The notes: generated by a model from the sequence alone, not told the origin. Counted from the stretch's first letter, positions 8,186-20,306 are shown. The stretch: DNA of 64,000 nucleotides from Enterobacter sp. Ag1 (GCA_000277545.1 AKXM01000004.1:310001-374000); one strand, 5' to 3'. Program-made: numbers and translations.

Positions 8186-8926
8186 ATGAACTCAACCCCA
8201 ACCGTTATTGTGACCGGCGCCTCAAGCGGCATCGGCCTGGCTATCGCGCAGGCTTACCTGGCTCGCGGCTACAATGTTGTCGGCAATGGCCGAACGCTGA
8301 AGCGCTTAGAAACGGCGGCGGCAAGCCTCGGTAACCCGGCGAATTTCCTGCTGGTGGCCGGAGATATTGCACTGAAGACCACTGCAGAATCACTGTTTAA
8401 GCAGGCTATCGCCGCTTTTGGCCGCGTGGATATTCTGATCAATAACGCCGGGATCTTTATCCCGAAACCGGCGAGCGACTACAGCGAGCAGGATATCGAC
8501 GCGTTGATTAACACCAACCTGAAAGGGTTTCTGTTCCCATCCCAGCTGGCCGCCAGCCATATGAGCAAAAACAAGTCGGGGCACATTGTGAACATCACGG
8601 CGAGCGTGGCCATGCAGCCTAACGTCAAGGTGCCTGCCTTGTTGCCGGTGATGGTGAAGGGCGGTCTGAATCAGGCGACCAGGGCGCTGGCTTTAGAGCT
8701 GGCGGCGGATAATGTGCGGGTTAACGCCGTTGCGCCTGGCATTATCGAAACGCCACTGCACGCGGACTATTCAGGCTCAATAGGTTTTCTCAGCACGTTG
8801 TCGCCGAGCGGGAAGACAGGCACCGTGCAGGATGTGGTAAACGCCGTGCTGTATCTGACGGATTCACAGTTCGTCAGCGGCACGGTCATGGCCGTGGACG
8901 GCGGCAGCACCGCCGGGGTTTGGTAA
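8186..8926 (+). CDS. atypical SDR-family protein lacking the catalytic Tyr
   Basis: Short-chain dehydrogenase/reductase fold of 246 residues. The Rossmann motif TGASSGIG is at residues 10-17, NNAG follows near 88-91, and the C-terminal VNAVAPGIIETP is present. The active-site region reads ITASV...PALLPVMVKGG: the Ser and Lys are in place, but the position four before the Lys, where YxxxK needs Tyr, is Pro. It may therefore bind NAD(P) without normal SDR chemistry or use another acid. The start at 8186 has AGGAG upstream and gives the family N-terminus. It pairs with the tautomerase gene 13 bases downstream. Confidence 0.85.
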   Translation: MNSTPTVIVTGASSGIGLAIAQAYLARGYNVVGNGRTLKRLETAAASLGNPANFLLVAGDIALKTTAESLFKQAIAAFGRVDILINNAGIFIPKPASDYSEQDIDALINTNLKGFLFPSQLAASHMSKNKSGHIVNITASVAMQPNVKVPALLPVMVKGGLNQATRALALELAADNVRVNAVAPGIIETPLHADYSGSIGFLSTLSPSGKTGTVQDVVNAVLYLTDSQFVSGTVMAVDGGSTAGVW

Positions 8927-8939
8927 CAGGAGAGCCGCT

Positions 8940-9152
8940 ATGCCATACGTTAATATTCGCGTCACCCGGGAAGGGGTCAGTGCAGAGCAAAAGCTGGCGC
9001 TGATTGAGGGCGTCACCGACCTGCTGGAGCAGGTATTAAACAAAAAGCCCGCCGACACCTTTGTGGTTATCGACGAGGTTGAAACCGACAACTGGGGCGT
9101 GAATCGTGAAAGCGTGAGCGCCCGGCGGCGACGCGAAGCCGGGCAGGAGTAG
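8940..9152 (+). CDS. 4-oxalocrotonate tautomerase-like protein
   Basis: Tautomerase-superfamily subunit of 70 residues. After Met removal the catalytic Pro1 is exposed (MPYVNIRVTREG), and the usual helix (AEQKLALIEGVTDLL) and TFVVIDEVETDNWG segment follow. Such proteins interconvert keto and enol forms of small acids as hexamers. AGGAG precedes the ATG. It is the second gene of an operon with the SDR gene, probably under the divergent LysR regulator. The true substrate is unknown. Confidence 0.9.
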   Translation: MPYVNIRVTREGVSAEQKLALIEGVTDLLEQVLNKKPADTFVVIDEVETDNWGVNRESVSARRRREAGQE

Positions 9153-9167
9153 GAGTGAACCTGGCCG

Positions 9168-10877
9168 CTAATTGGCGGCCAGTGCGGCCTGAACGTCCGG
9201 GAAGAACGCAAGGCGGCCGGGAATCGGTTTCACGCCAGCCCGCGCGATCGTGCGCAGCGGCTGGAATTCAAGGTTCGTCACCCGTAGTTCGCAGCCTTCC
9301 GGCATTTTCTCTACAAAGCGCTGGAAGGCATCCAGACCCCCTGCGTCCAGCACCGGAACCGCATCCCATTGCAGAATAACCACCCGATGCCCCGGCACCT
9401 GCTGGGCCAGCTGAATGAACAATCCTTCGGCAGCGGCAAAGAACAGCGGCCCCGTGACGCGCAGCGCCAGCACATCCTCAGGCACATTCACATTGCTAAG
9501 CGGGGCGAGGCGGGTCATTCGAGCCACGCGTCGCATGAAAAGCAGCGACGCCAGCACAATGCCGACGCTGATGGCAATCACCATGTCAAACAGCACGGTC
9601 AGCGACATGCAGATCAGCATCACGATGATGTCGTCTTTCGGCGCCCGGCGCATCAGGTTGACGACTTTATGCGCCTCGCTCATGTTCCACGCCACCATCA
9701 GCAGCAGGGCCGCCATCGCCGAGAGAGGCAGCCAGGAAAGCAGAGGGGCGAGCGCCAGCAGGGCCAGGATCACCAGCAGCGAGTGAATAATGGCGGCCAC
9801 AGGCGAAGTTGCCCCGGCACGCACGTTGGCGGCTGAGCGAGCAATGGCCGCGGTGGCGGTAATTCCGCCGAAGAACGGGGCAATAATATTTCCCAGCCCC
9901 TGGCCGACCAGCTCGCTATTGGCGTTATGTTTGGTGCCGGTCATGCCGTCCAGCACCACTGCACAAAGCAGGGATTCGATGGCACCCAGCATGGCCATAG
10001 AGAACGCCGCAGGTAGCAGGGCGCTGAGTGAGTCCCAGCTAAGCGTAAAGTCCGAATTTGGCATCGCCCACGGGAGCGTTAGCTGAGGCAGCAGTTGGGG
10101 AATGCCGTTGCCCTGGGTGCCGTCGGCAAGCACGTAGTGGAACCGGGAGCCAATCGTCGCAACTTCACCGCCAAGCAAAGTCACCATCGCCATCACAGCG
10201 CAGCCCGCCAGCAGCGCAGGCAGATGCCCCGGCAGGCGAAGCCCCAGGCGCGGCCAGAGAATCAGCACCGCCAGCGTCACGATGCCGATCGCAGCGTCGC
10301 CCATATTCAGCGTGGGCAGCGCCATTGCCAGCGCGGCCACTTTATTCAGGTAGTGTTCCGGCACGTGCTCCAGCGTCAGGCCGAAAAAGTCTTTCACCTG
10401 CATTGTCGCAATGGTGATGCCTATCCCGGAGGTAAAGCCCAACGTCACCGACAGCGGAATGTATTCGATAAGCCGCCCAAAGCGTGCCAGCCCAAACAGG
10501 ATCAGGAATATCCCGGACATCAGCGTGGCAACCAGCAGGCCAGCAAGCCCGAATTGTTGCGCGACGGGGTAGAGGATCACCACGAAAGCCGCTGTCGGGC
10601 CGGAGACGCTGAAGCGCGAGCCGCCGCTAAGGGCGATGACAATCCCGGCCACGGCGGCAGTATACAAACCGTACTGCGGCGCAACGCCGCTGCCGATGGC
10701 CAGCGCCATAGCCAGAGGAATAGCGATGATCCCGACGGTCACACCGGCGATGGCGTCCCGGCTAAAGCGGGACAGGGTGTACTTTTCGCGCCAGCAGGCA
10801 TCAATCAGGGCGCGGAATGGCATTACGTGAGAAGAAGATACGGTTTTCACTTGTGATTCCATCCGTGAGCGCATCAT
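9168..10877 (-). CDS. dauA: SulP-family C4-dicarboxylate transporter DauA
   Basis: Inner-membrane transporter of 569 residues with a SulP/SLC26 membrane domain ([32 protein letters not shown]) and a C-terminal STAS domain from about residue 455 ([16 protein letters not shown], then the conserved [15 protein letters not shown]). E. coli DauA takes up succinate and other dicarboxylates at acid pH. The N-terminus is ambiguous: two adjacent ATGs at 10877 and 10874 and a further Met at 10862 are possible, and none has a clear ribosome binding site. The E. coli protein starts about 10 residues further in. It converges on the tautomerase gene with a 15-base gap. Confidence 0.95.
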   Translation of the reverse strand: MMRSRMESQVKTVSSSHVMPFRALIDACWREKYTLSRFSRDAIAGVTVGIIAIPLAMALAIGSGVAPQYGLYTAAVAGIVIALSGGSRFSVSGPTAAFVVILYPVAQQFGLAGLLVATLMSGIFLILFGLARFGRLIEYIPLSVTLGFTSGIGITIATMQVKDFFGLTLEHVPEHYLNKVAALAMALPTLNMGDAAIGIVTLAVLILWPRLGLRLPGHLPALLAGCAVMAMVTLLGGEVATIGSRFHYVLADGTQGNGIPQLLPQLTLPWAMPNSDFTLSWDSLSALLPAAFSMAMLGAIESLLCAVVLDGMTGTKHNANSELVGQGLGNIIAPFFGGITATAAIARSAANVRAGATSPVAAIIHSLLVILALLALAPLLSWLPLSAMAALLLMVAWNMSEAHKVVNLMRRAPKDDIIVMLICMSLTVLFDMVIAISVGIVLASLLFMRRVARMTRLAPLSNVNVPEDVLALRVTGPLFFAAAEGLFIQLAQQVPGHRVVILQWDAVPVLDAGGLDAFQRFVEKMPEGCELRVTNLEFQPLRTIARAGVKPIPGRLAFFPDVQAALAAN

Positions 10878-10928
10878 CTGTCGTTCAGGCAGGTGAAGGA
10901 GGCATTGAAAAAGAGTAGTTCAAAAACG

Positions 10929-10952
10929 AAAAAACCCGCCGCAGCGGGTTTT
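10929..10952 (-). terminator. Rho-independent terminator of prs
   Basis: AAAACCCGC / GCGGGTTTT stem with a CGCA loop, 15 bases beyond the prs stop. Read on the minus strand, the T run of the stem continues into further T residues. Confidence 0.85.
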
Positions 10953-10966
10953 AAAAGCAACGTCTA

Positions 10967-11953
<987 letters not shown>

Positions 11954-12039
11954 CTACCGCATAATGTGCGGGCGGGGTAGCCCCCATCCAGGCGGTGTAT
12001 TAAAGAGCACGATGCAACGTCTGAAACGAGGTGACGTTG

Positions 12040-12909
12040 TCACCAATGCCCAGCTTGCCCGGATATGGCCTGATGCAGCGGAGATCTATTAACGCCTCGC
12101 GCAACAAACCCATGCAGCCATTCCGGGGCTTGCTCAAGCACCTGCCGGGCGGCGTGCTCGGTGTTAAATTCAGCAAACACACAAGCGCCGGTGCCGGTCA
12201 GGCGCGACGGCGCGTATTCTAACAGCCAGGAAAGCGCGGCATCAACCTCGCGAAAACGTTTTCTTGCGATAACCTCACAATCGTTGACAAATTCACATTT
12301 TAGCAACGTCGTAATTGACCTGACCGGGGTTTCGCGCGGGAGGTCAGGATCGCCAAAAATGATCGGCGTTGGAATACTGACGCCCGGATGAGCAACCAGG
12401 TACCATTTTTCTTCAGGTTCGACCGGCGTCAGGATTTCACCGACGCCTTCAGCAAAGGCGGCGTGGCCCCTGACAAATACCGGCACGTCGGCACCAAGGC
12501 GAATGCCCAGCGCAGCCAGTTCGTCTTCGCTGCAGTCGGTTTTCCAGAGCTTGTTCAGTGCCACCAGTACGGTAGCCGCGTTGGAGGAGCCGCCGCCCAG
12601 TCCTCCGCCCATCGGAAGCTGCTTCTCAACGCCGAGATCGGCGCCTGCGCCCGCGGGCAGGGTGCCTTTTTCTGCCGCGAATTCCATCAGCATACGGGCG
12701 GCGCGCACAATCAGGTTTTCTTCATCAGGCACGCCGTCAATCGGCGTTACCAGCCGAATGACGCCGTCGGGACGCGGTTCGATGGTGAGCGTATCGCCAT
12801 AATCAAGAAACTGAAACAGCGTCTGCAGGTTGTGATAACCGTCGGCACGGCGGCCGGTGATGTACAGAAACAGGTTCAGTTTTGCAGGGGCAGGCCAGCG
12901 GGAAATCAT
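12040..12909 (-). CDS. ispE: 4-diphosphocytidyl-2-C-methyl-D-erythritol kinase
   Basis: GHMP kinase of the MEP isoprenoid pathway; it phosphorylates CDP-ME at the 2-hydroxyl. The 289 residues carry [22 protein letters not shown] at the start and the ATP loop [15 protein letters not shown] near residue 100. [17 protein letters not shown] and the late LTGTGACVF motif follow. Its start codon overlaps the lolB stop by one base (TAATG), so the two are translationally coupled. It is a few residues longer at the C-terminus than the E. coli protein. Confidence 0.97.
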   Translation of the reverse strand: MISRWPAPAKLNLFLYITGRRADGYHNLQTLFQFLDYGDTLTIEPRPDGVIRLVTPIDGVPDEENLIVRAARMLMEFAAEKGTLPAGAGADLGVEKQLPMGGGLGGGSSNAATVLVALNKLWKTDCSEDELAALGIRLGADVPVFVRGHAAFAEGVGEILTPVEPEEKWYLVAHPGVSIPTPIIFGDPDLPRETPVRSITTLLKCEFVNDCEVIARKRFREVDAALSWLLEYAPSRLTGTGACVFAEFNTEHAARQVLEQAPEWLHGFVARGVNRSPLHQAISGQAGHW

Positions 12910-13532
12910 TATTTCACCGTCCAGCTGTCCATTTTCAGCTTGATACGCTGGTCGCCTTCGCGCAATTCCATGTTGGACGGCAGAGAAGGTTGGGTTTTGC
13001 TGTCGTAATCACTGTATACCACTTTCCAGGTTTTGCCGCCCTGGGTGTAGTTTACTTCGCGCAGGCGGTACTGGTCGTCCAGCTTGTAGTCCGTGGAGTC
13101 GCCCGGCAGGCCGAGCATCCACTGGCGCAGGCTGTTCAGCGGAATAGGCATCCCGGTCAGCTTGCCGATCATCTCTTCCGCATCTGTGGCGGTGTAGCGC
13201 TTGCCGTCGCGGTCGGTTAACTGAACCCGATCCGGCTGAGCATTAAGCTCAAGCTCGGTGCTGCCGAGCGGGTTGGTCAGCAGCAGGCGGTAACGGTCCG
13301 GGGCAGTTTGCTGCCAGTTAAAGCGGGCATATACCTTTTGGCTATCGGAGAGATAAGCAAAAGCGCCACGCGTCTGATATTGGGTGATTTTTTGCACTTG
13401 TTGCTGGTGTTCTAACCACTGCGGCGAGTCAGGACTTTTGCCCGGGCCGCTCGGTTGGGTGACTGAACAGGCGGCCAGCACGAGGCTGGCAAGGGGCAGA
13501 AGGCGCATCAGGCGGGCTTTTGGCATCAACAT
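12909..13532 (-). CDS. lolB: outer-membrane lipoprotein receptor LolB
   Basis: Accepts lipoproteins from LolA and inserts them in the outer membrane. The 207 residues equal the E. coli length. A lipoprotein signal peptide ends in LVLAAC, with the lipidated Cys near residue 22. The body has the conserved [20 protein letters not shown] strand pair and [11 protein letters not shown]. The exposed loop Leu (E. coli Leu68 region) is not checked here. It is the first gene of the lolB-ispE-prs run and divergent from hemA. The exact start (MLMPK or MPK, two residues later) is uncertain. Confidence 0.95.
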   Translation of the reverse strand: MLMPKARLMRLLPLASLVLAACSVTQPSGPGKSPDSPQWLEHQQQVQKITQYQTRGAFAYLSDSQKVYARFNWQQTAPDRYRLLLTNPLGSTELELNAQPDRVQLTDRDGKRYTATDAEEMIGKLTGMPIPLNSLRQWMLGLPGDSTDYKLDDQYRLREVNYTQGGKTWKVVYSDYDSKTQPSLPSNMELREGDQRIKLKMDSWTVK

Positions 13533-13683
13533 GGCGGCAGCAAATCCTTAAATTCATTTTTGTGGTCAACCGTTCATGCTAGCGGGCGGGCGGCAGGGCG
13601 TCTACGGTCATGTTGTCTTAAATCATAAATCATCCACTTACTCCACAAGGGGAAGCTCTCTTTTATTGATTCGGCTCATCCTG

Positions 13684-13689
13684 TATGAT
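13684..13689 (+). promoter_or_regulatory. possible hemA promoter (-10)
   Basis: TATGAT at 13684-13689, 46 bases ahead of the hemA start. A TTTTAT about 18 bases upstream may serve as the -35. The match is moderate. Confidence 0.4.
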
Positions 13690-13734
13690 GCGACCAGAAA
13701 TCCTTATCAACATCGGTATTACTCAGACCGCTCC

Positions 13735-14991
13735 ATGACCCTGTTAGCGTTAGGAATTAACCACAAAACCGCGCCGGTATCGCTGCGAGAACGTGTAACG
13801 TTTTCGCCAGACACGCTCGACCAGGCGTTGGGCAGTTTGCTGGAACAGCCTATGGTTCAGGGCGGAGTGGTGCTGTCGACCTGCAACAGAACCGAGTTAT
13901 ATCTGAGCGTTGAGCAACAGGAAAACCTGCACGAAGGGCTGGTGCGCTGGCTGTGTGATTACCACAACCTCAACGAAGAGGAAGTGCGTAAAAGCCTTTA
14001 CTGGCACCACGATAACGACGCCGTCAGCCATCTGATGCGCGTGGCCAGTGGCCTGGATTCACTGGTGCTGGGCGAACCGCAGATCCTCGGGCAGGTAAAA
14101 AAAGCCTTTGCCGACTCCCAAAAAGGCCATTCGCTTTCCAGCGAGCTGGAGCGCATGTTCCAGAAGTCCTTCTCCGTTGCCAAGCGCGTGCGCACCGAAA
14201 CCGACATTGGCGCCAGCGCCGTTTCCGTCGCGTTTGCCGCCTGCACCCTGGCACGGCAAATCTTTGAATCGCTCTCCTCGGTAACGGTCCTGCTGGTCGG
14301 TGCCGGGGAGACTATCGAACTGGTTGCCCGCCATCTGCGCGAGCATAAAGTTGAGAAGATGATTATCGCCAACCGTACCCGAGAACGCGCTCAGGTGCTG
14401 GCCGATGAGGTCGGCGCGGAAGTGATTAGCCTGAGTGAAATTGACGAACGTCTGGCGGATGCCGATATCATCATCAGTTCTACCGCCAGCCCGCTGCCTA
14501 TCATCGGCAAGGGGATGATGGAACGCGCGCTTAAAGCCCGTCGTAACCAGCCGATGCTGCTGGTAGACATCGCCGTACCGCGTGACGTCGAACCCGAAGT
14601 CGGTAAGCTGGCGAACGCCTACCTTTACAGCGTGGACGACCTGCAGGCCATTATTCAGAGCAACCTTGCGCAGCGCAAAGCGGCGGCGGTTGAGGCTGAA
14701 ACTATCGTGGCGCAGGAATGCAGTGAATTTATGGCCTGGCTGCGCGCGCAAAGCGCCTCCGAGACCATTCGTGAATACCGTAGTCAGGCAGAGCAGGTGA
14801 GAGACGACCTGGCTGCCAAAGCGCTGGCTGCCCTACAACAGGGCGGCGACGCGGAATCCGTACTGCAGGATCTGGCCTGGAAACTGACCAATCGCCTGAT
14901 TCATGCCCCAACCAAATCGCTCACGCAGGCTGCCCGTGACGGGGACGACGAACGCCTGCAAATCCTGCGTAACAGCCTCGGGCTGGATTAG
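13735..14991 (+). CDS. hemA: glutamyl-tRNA reductase
   Basis: First committed enzyme of tetrapyrrole synthesis; it reduces Glu-tRNA(Glu) to glutamate-1-semialdehyde with NADPH. The start at 13735 gives 418 residues, the E. coli length, and the family start [20 protein letters not shown]; the frame is open further upstream but the extension is not conserved. The catalytic Cys is at residue 50 ([10 protein letters not shown]). The NADPH loop ([16 protein letters not shown]) and the C-terminal dimerisation helix follow. In Salmonella and E. coli heme-dependent proteolysis acts on the N-terminus, and two Lys-poor hydrophobic residues there (TLLALG) are kept. First gene of the hemA-prfA-prmC run. 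Confidence 0.98.
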   Translation: MTLLALGINHKTAPVSLRERVTFSPDTLDQALGSLLEQPMVQGGVVLSTCNRTELYLSVEQQENLHEGLVRWLCDYHNLNEEEVRKSLYWHHDNDAVSHLMRVASGLDSLVLGEPQILGQVKKAFADSQKGHSLSSELERMFQKSFSVAKRVRTETDIGASAVSVAFAACTLARQIFESLSSVTVLLVGAGETIELVARHLREHKVEKMIIANRTRERAQVLADEVGAEVISLSEIDERLADADIIISSTASPLPIIGKGMMERALKARRNQPMLLVDIAVPRDVEPEVGKLANAYLYSVDDLQAIIQSNLAQRKAAAVEAETIVAQECSEFMAWLRAQSASETIREYRSQAEQVRDDLAAKALAALQQGGDAESVLQDLAWKLTNRLIHAPTKSLTQAARDGDDERLQILRNSLGLD

Positions 14992-15027
14992 CACACACAA
15001 CTCTTATTACAAGGTGAACCACCGCCC

Positions 15028-16110
15028 ATGAAGCCTTCTATTGTTGCCAAACTGGAAGCCTTGCAGGAGCGCCATGAAGAAGTTCAGGCCCTGCTAGGCG
15101 ATGCCTCGACCATTGCCGATCAGGACCGTTTCCGCGCCCTGTCTCGTGAATATGCCCAGTTAAGCGATGTATCGCGCTGTTTCCTGCAATGGCGTCAGGT
15201 ACAGGAAGACATTGAGACCGCAGAAAGTATGCTCGGCGATCCGGAAATGCGCGAAATGGCGCAGGAAGAGCTGGCCGAAGCCAAAGCCAGCAGCGAAGAG
15301 CTGGAGCAGCAGCTTCAGGTTCTGCTGCTGCCAAAAGATCCCGACGATGAGCGCAATGCGTTTGTCGAAGTTCGTGCCGGCACCGGCGGGGACGAAGCTG
15401 CGCTGTTTGCCGGCGATCTGTTCCGCATGTACAGCCGCTATGCCGAAGCCCGCCGCTGGCGGATTGAAATCATCAGCGCCAACGAAGGCGAGCACGGCGG
15501 CTTCAAAGAAGTGATCGCAAAAATCAGCGGCGAGGGCGTCTATGGCCGCCTGAAATTTGAATCCGGCGGCCACCGCGTGCAGCGTGTTCCGGCCACGGAA
15601 TCCCAGGGGCGTATTCATACTTCCGCCTGTACCGTGGCGGTGATGCCGGAAATTCCAGAGGCGGAACTGCCGGACATTAACCCGGCGGACCTGCGCATCG
15701 ATACCTTCCGTTCCTCTGGGGCGGGCGGGCAGCACGTTAACACCACCGACTCCGCAATCCGTATTACTCACTTGCCGACCGGCATTGTGGTGGAGTGCCA
15801 GGACGAACGTTCCCAGCATAAAAACAAAGCCAAAGCGCTTTCCGTGCTGGGGGCGCGAATTCGCGCCGCCGAAGTCGCCAAACGTCAGCAGGAAGAGGCT
15901 TCCACTCGCCGTAACCTGCTCGGCTCCGGCGACCGCTCTGACCGCAACCGTACCTACAACTTCCCGCAGGGGCGCGTGACCGATCACCGCATTAACCTGA
16001 CGCTTTACCGTCTGGATGAAGTGATGGAAGGGAAAATCGACGCCCTGATCGAGCCGATTGTGCAGGAGTTCCAGGCCGATCAGCTCGCGGCGCTGTCCGA
16101 GCAGGATTAA
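15028..16110 (+). CDS. prfA: peptide chain release factor RF1
   Basis: Terminates translation at UAA and UAG. Of standard length at 360 residues. The stop-codon recognition region holds the PAT tripeptide ([12 protein letters not shown]), and the catalytic GGQ lies near residue 234 ([17 protein letters not shown]); its Gln is methylated by PrmC, the next gene. It follows hemA by 36 bases. Its TAA overlaps the prmC ATG by one base, which couples the enzyme to its modifier. Confidence 0.98.
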   Translation: MKPSIVAKLEALQERHEEVQALLGDASTIADQDRFRALSREYAQLSDVSRCFLQWRQVQEDIETAESMLGDPEMREMAQEELAEAKASSEELEQQLQVLLLPKDPDDERNAFVEVRAGTGGDEAALFAGDLFRMYSRYAEARRWRIEIISANEGEHGGFKEVIAKISGEGVYGRLKFESGGHRVQRVPATESQGRIHTSACTVAVMPEIPEAELPDINPADLRIDTFRSSGAGGQHVNTTDSAIRITHLPTGIVVECQDERSQHKNKAKALSVLGARIRAAEVAKRQQEEASTRRNLLGSGDRSDRNRTYNFPQGRVTDHRINLTLYRLDEVMEGKIDALIEPIVQEFQADQLAALSEQD

Positions 16111-16940
16111 TGGAGTTTCAGTCATGGCTTCGCCAGGCCGTTCAGCGCCTGGCGCAAAGCGAAAGCCCAAAACGAGATGCGGAGATTTTATTGGGGTTTG
16201 TCACCGGCAAATCCCGCACGTTTATCCTCGCTTTTGGTGAAACCTCGCTGACGCCAGCCCAGCAAGCCGAGCTTGATGGGCTTCTGGCTCGCCGGGAGCG
16301 CGGTGAACCGATTGCACACCTTGTGGGCGAACGTGAGTTCTGGTCGCTGCAGCTGCGCGTTTCTCCGGTGACGCTGATTCCTCGCCCTGATACCGAATGC
16401 CTCGTCGAACATGCGTTAACTAAGCTGCCGAAAACCCCGTGCGCAATGTTAGATCTTGGCACCGGGACGGGCGCTATCGCTCTGGCGCTGGCCAGCGAAC
16501 GTCCTGACTGCGACGTCACCGCGCTGGACGTGGTGCCGGAAGCCGTGGCGCTGGCGAAAACGAACGCAGAAAACCTGGGCATAAACAACGTCAGGGTGTT
16601 GCAAAGCCACTGGTTTAACGCCCTTGATGCCCAGCGCTTTGCGCTGATTGTCAGTAATCCACCGTATATCGACGAAGCCGATCCGCACCTCAGTGAAGGT
16701 GACGTTCGCTTTGAACCGAAAAGCGCGCTGGTAGCGGAGAATCATGGTCTGGCCGATTTAGAAACCCTGGTTAACGATTCACGCCGTTTTCTTGAACCCG
16801 GCGGCTGGCTGGTGCTGGAGCACGGCTGGACGCAGGGCGAAAGCGTGCAGCGTTTGCTGCGGGATGCCGGTTTTACCGAGGTTGCAACCTACAAAGATTA
16901 TGGCGATAACGATCGCCTGACGTCAGGACGCTATCTTTGA
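16110..16940 (+). CDS. prmC: release factor glutamine N5-methyltransferase
   Basis: Methylates the GGQ glutamine of RF1 and RF2 using SAM. The 276 residues carry the SAM-binding DLGTGTGAIALALASE (about 111-126) and the substrate motif NPPY, whose Asn is residue 183 (VSNPPYIDE). Translationally coupled to prfA by a TAATG overlap. The downstream sirB2 starts 20 bases later, so these are one transcription unit. Confidence 0.97.
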   Translation: MEFQSWLRQAVQRLAQSESPKRDAEILLGFVTGKSRTFILAFGETSLTPAQQAELDGLLARRERGEPIAHLVGEREFWSLQLRVSPVTLIPRPDTECLVEHALTKLPKTPCAMLDLGTGTGAIALALASERPDCDVTALDVVPEAVALAKTNAENLGINNVRVLQSHWFNALDAQRFALIVSNPPYIDEADPHLSEGDVRFEPKSALVAENHGLADLETLVNDSRRFLEPGGWLVLEHGWTQGESVQRLLRDAGFTEVATYKDYGDNDRLTSGRYL

Positions 16941-16960
16941 CTTATTAAGGAACAGACATT

Positions 16961-17350
16961 TTGGCGACTTATTTTTCACTTAAATATCTGCATATTTTCA
17001 CCGTCGTTATTTCAATCAGCCTGTTTGTTTTACGCTACTGGTGGCAATATCGCGGGTCTGTGATGTCCGGCAAGCGCTGGGTGCGCATCGTACCGCACGT
17101 TAATGATACGCTGTTATTGATCAGCGGTTTTGCGCTGGTTATGGTTACGCATTTCTATCCTTTTACGCCGCAGGGAACGTGGCTGACTGAAAAGCTGTTT
17201 GGCGTTATTATCTATATCGCTTTAGGTTTTATCGCGCTGGGAAAACGTCCGCGCAGCCAGCAGGTTCGTTGGTTTGCTTTTCTGCTGGGGCTGGTGGTGC
17301 TTTACATCATCATAAAACTCGCCACCACTAAAATACCGATATTGGGGTAA
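16961..17350 (+). CDS. sirB2: SirB2-family membrane protein
   Basis: Inner-membrane protein of 129 residues with four hydrophobic helices and the SirB pattern LKYLHI and PHVNDTLLLISG. A TTG start at 16961 is used, with TAAGG upstream; no ATG or GTG fits the start of the family. The E. coli homologue (YchQ) is 130 residues. The biochemical role is unknown; SirB was named from an effect on Salmonella invasion gene expression. It lies in the conserved hemA-kdsA cluster, 2 bases ahead of sirB1. Confidence 0.9.
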   Translation: MATYFSLKYLHIFTVVISISLFVLRYWWQYRGSVMSGKRWVRIVPHVNDTLLLISGFALVMVTHFYPFTPQGTWLTEKLFGVIIYIALGFIALGKRPRSQQVRWFAFLLGLVVLYIIIKLATTKIPILG

Positions 17351-17352
17351 GT

Positions 17353-18162
17353 ATGAAGTCGTTAGCCGATTTCGAATTTAATCAGGCACCGCTCTGCGAG
17401 GGCATGATTTTGGTCTCGCAGCTGATTCGGGATGATTTCCCGACCGCAGAAGTGAAAGCACAGCTCGGGGAACTGGTGAAGCTGGCAAAAGAAGAGATTT
17501 GCCTGGGGACACATCCCGACCTGCAGCTGGAAAAACTGCTGGAACTCTTTTACGGCGAATGGGGCTTTAAGGACTCAGGCGGCGTGTATCGCCTGTCCGA
17601 CGCCCTGTGGCTGGACAACGTTTTAAAAAGTCGTCAGGGGAGCGCGGTTTCCCTTGGGGCAATTTTGCTGTGGCTTGCCGAGCAGCTTGATATTCCGCTG
17701 ATGCCGGTGATTTTCCCGACGCAGCTTATTCTGCGTGCCGACTGGATGGACGGCGAAATGTGGCTTATCAATCCGTTTAACGGCGATACGCTGGATGAGC
17801 ACACGCTGGAAGTGTGGATCAAGGGCAATATTAACCCGACGGCGGAGCTGTTCGATGAAGATCTTGACGAGTCCGACAACGCGGAGGTGATCCGCAAGCT
17901 GCTGGATACGCTCAAGTCCGCGCTGATGGAGGAGCGGCAGATGGAGATGGCGCTGCGCGCCAGCGAAGTACTGCTGCAGTTTAATCCGGAAGATCCGTAC
18001 GAAATTCGCGACCGCGGCCTGATTTATGCGCAGCTGGACTGCGAGCACGTGGCGCTCAACGACTTGAGCTATTTTGTTGAGCAGTGTCCGGAAGATCCAA
18101 TTAGCGAAATGATTAAGGCGCAAATCAATTCGATTGCGCACAAGCAGATTACCCTGCATTAA
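17353..18162 (+). CDS. sirB1: SirB1-family transglutaminase-like/TPR protein
   Basis: Cytoplasmic protein of 269 residues (E. coli YchA). The N-terminal half is the transglutaminase-like SirB1 domain (LSDALWLDNVLKSRQGSAVSLGAILLWLA), and the C-terminal part has TPR-like helices (ASEVLLQFNPEDPYEIRDRGLIYAQLD). The papain-type catalytic Cys does not appear at the expected place (GSAVSLG), so it is probably a non-catalytic scaffold. Located between sirB2 and kdsA, as in E. coli. Confidence 0.92.
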   Translation: MKSLADFEFNQAPLCEGMILVSQLIRDDFPTAEVKAQLGELVKLAKEEICLGTHPDLQLEKLLELFYGEWGFKDSGGVYRLSDALWLDNVLKSRQGSAVSLGAILLWLAEQLDIPLMPVIFPTQLILRADWMDGEMWLINPFNGDTLDEHTLEVWIKGNINPTAELFDEDLDESDNAEVIRKLLDTLKSALMEERQMEMALRASEVLLQFNPEDPYEIRDRGLIYAQLDCEHVALNDLSYFVEQCPEDPISEMIKAQINSIAHKQITLH

Positions 18163-18177
18163 GTTCACACCTGATAA

Positions 18178-19041
<864 letters not shown>

Positions 19042-19055
19042 TTGCTGCAAAAAAG

Positions 19056-19081
19056 AAAACCCGCTTCGGCGGGTTTTTTTA
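19056..19081 (+). terminator. Rho-independent terminator of kdsA
   Basis: AAAACCCGC / GCGGGTTTT stem around a TTCG tetraloop with a seven-base T run. Confidence 0.92.
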
Positions 19082-19168
19082 TATTTGGAACCCTCTCTTG
19101 AGGGAGACAGCGAAATAAGTCCGCAGTGGCCTGATGCTCTCTCCCCGTGGAAGGGGGGAGCTAATATT

Positions 19169-19194
19169 AAAGACCGCCTTTACAGGCGGTCTTG
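19169..19194 (-). terminator. terminator of chaA
   Basis: AAGACCGCC / GGCGGTCTT stem with a TTTACA loop, 10 bases beyond the chaA stop. Between it and the kdsA terminator lie two further short CT-rich inverted repeats (CCCTCTCTTGAGGGAG; CTCTCCCCGTGGAAGGGGGGAG) that look like the remains of an intergenic repeat. Confidence 0.75.
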
Positions 19195-19202
19195 CTGTTT
19201 AC

Positions 19203-20306
19203 TTAGGCAAAGATTGTCATCAGGTAGGCGGCAAACAGCGCCAGGTGTGCGGTGCCGTTAAGCACGTTGGTACGTCCGGTGGAGAACGAAATCTGGCACA
19301 GGACCAGCGCCGCCATCATCACCACCATCTGCGGCATGCCGAGGGCGAAAACCAGGTCGTTGCCGGTGAACCAGGCAATCAGCGTCACCGTCGGTACGGT
19401 AAGAGAAATGGTGGCGAGCACGGAACCAAAGAACAGGTTCATGGCGCGCTGCACCTGGTTGCTCAGCACCGCTTTTAACGCGCCCAACCCTTCCGGAGAC
19501 AGAATCAACAAGGCGACCAGGAAGCCGGTAAACTGGGCTGGGGCATCCATCGCGTCCAGAAGATGCTCCAGCGGGTTGGCGTTCATCTTGGTCACGGCAA
19601 TCACTGCAATCAGGTGGACGATAAGCCAGGCCGTGTGCCACGCGGAGCTGTGCGCGGATGGCTTGCCGTGGTGCGGGTCGTCGCTGTCGCCTTCATCTTC
19701 GTGCTCGTAAACAAACAGGCTCTGGTGCGTTTTCGTCTGAATCAGCAGGAACACGCCGTACATGGCGGCAGAGATCAGCGCTACAAGCAGGGACTGACCC
19801 AGCGAGAAATTGCCGCCCGGAAGCGCCATCGGGAACACCAGCACGATCACCGCCAGCGGGAAGAGCGCGATCAGGTACTGTTTAATACCAAACAGGTTCA
19901 TGTACTGCGTGGCAAATTTGCGGCCGCCCATCAACAGGGAGAAGCCCACAAGGCCGCCGGTCACAATCATGATGATGGAATAGAGCGTGTCGCGCATCAG
20001 CGTTGGGGCTGCATCGCCGGTGGCCATCAGCGCGGAAATCAGGCTAACTTCAAGAATAACGACCGACAGGCTCAGAATCAGTGAGCCGTAGGGTTCACCC
20101 AGACGGTGCGCCAGCACGTCCGCGTGGCGAACAACGCTAAAGGCACTGCTCAGAATGGCGACCAGCGCCAAAATATTGATGCCGACAACCACCGGCAGGG
20201 ACTGGCTTGCCCCCCACATCGCCAGTACCGCCAGTGCCAGTACCGGGAAAATGAGAGAACTCTCCTTGTGGCGGGTTTTTACCGCCTCATGTTGTGTTTT
20301 TGTCAT
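19203..20306 (-). CDS. chaA: sodium-potassium/proton antiporter ChaA
   Basis: CaCA-family antiporter of 367 residues (E. coli 366) with about eleven membrane helices. The two alpha repeats are recognisable (SLSVVILEVSLISALMATG in the first half, LLILSPEGLGALKAVLSNQVQRA in the second). They are separated by an acidic, His-rich cytoplasmic loop (EHEDEGDSDDPHHG), suited to cation sensing. E. coli ChaA exports Na, K and Ca at alkaline pH. Divergent from chaC; the small chaB gene that lies between them in E. coli is not present. Confidence 0.96.
   Translation of the reverse strand: MTKTQHEAVKTRHKESSLIFPVLALAVLAMWGASQSLPVVVGINILALVAILSSAFSVVRHADVLAHRLGEPYGSLILSLSVVILEVSLISALMATGDAAPTLMRDTLYSIIMIVTGGLVGFSLLMGGRKFATQYMNLFGIKQYLIALFPLAVIVLVFPMALPGGNFSLGQSLLVALISAAMYGVFLLIQTKTHQSLFVYEHEDEGDSDDPHHGKPSAHSSAWHTAWLIVHLIAVIAVTKMNANPLEHLLDAMDAPAQFTGFLVALLILSPEGLGALKAVLSNQVQRAMNLFFGSVLATISLTVPTVTLIAWFTGNDLVFALGMPQMVVMMAALVLCQISFSTGRTNVLNGTAHLALFAAYLMTIFA

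Noticed and set aside
19042-19202. Possible ldr/rdl toxin-antitoxin repeats between kdsA and chaA, as in E. coli
   Set aside because: The interval is only 160 bases and holds terminators and CT-rich hairpins; no Ldr peptide or Rdl-like sequence.
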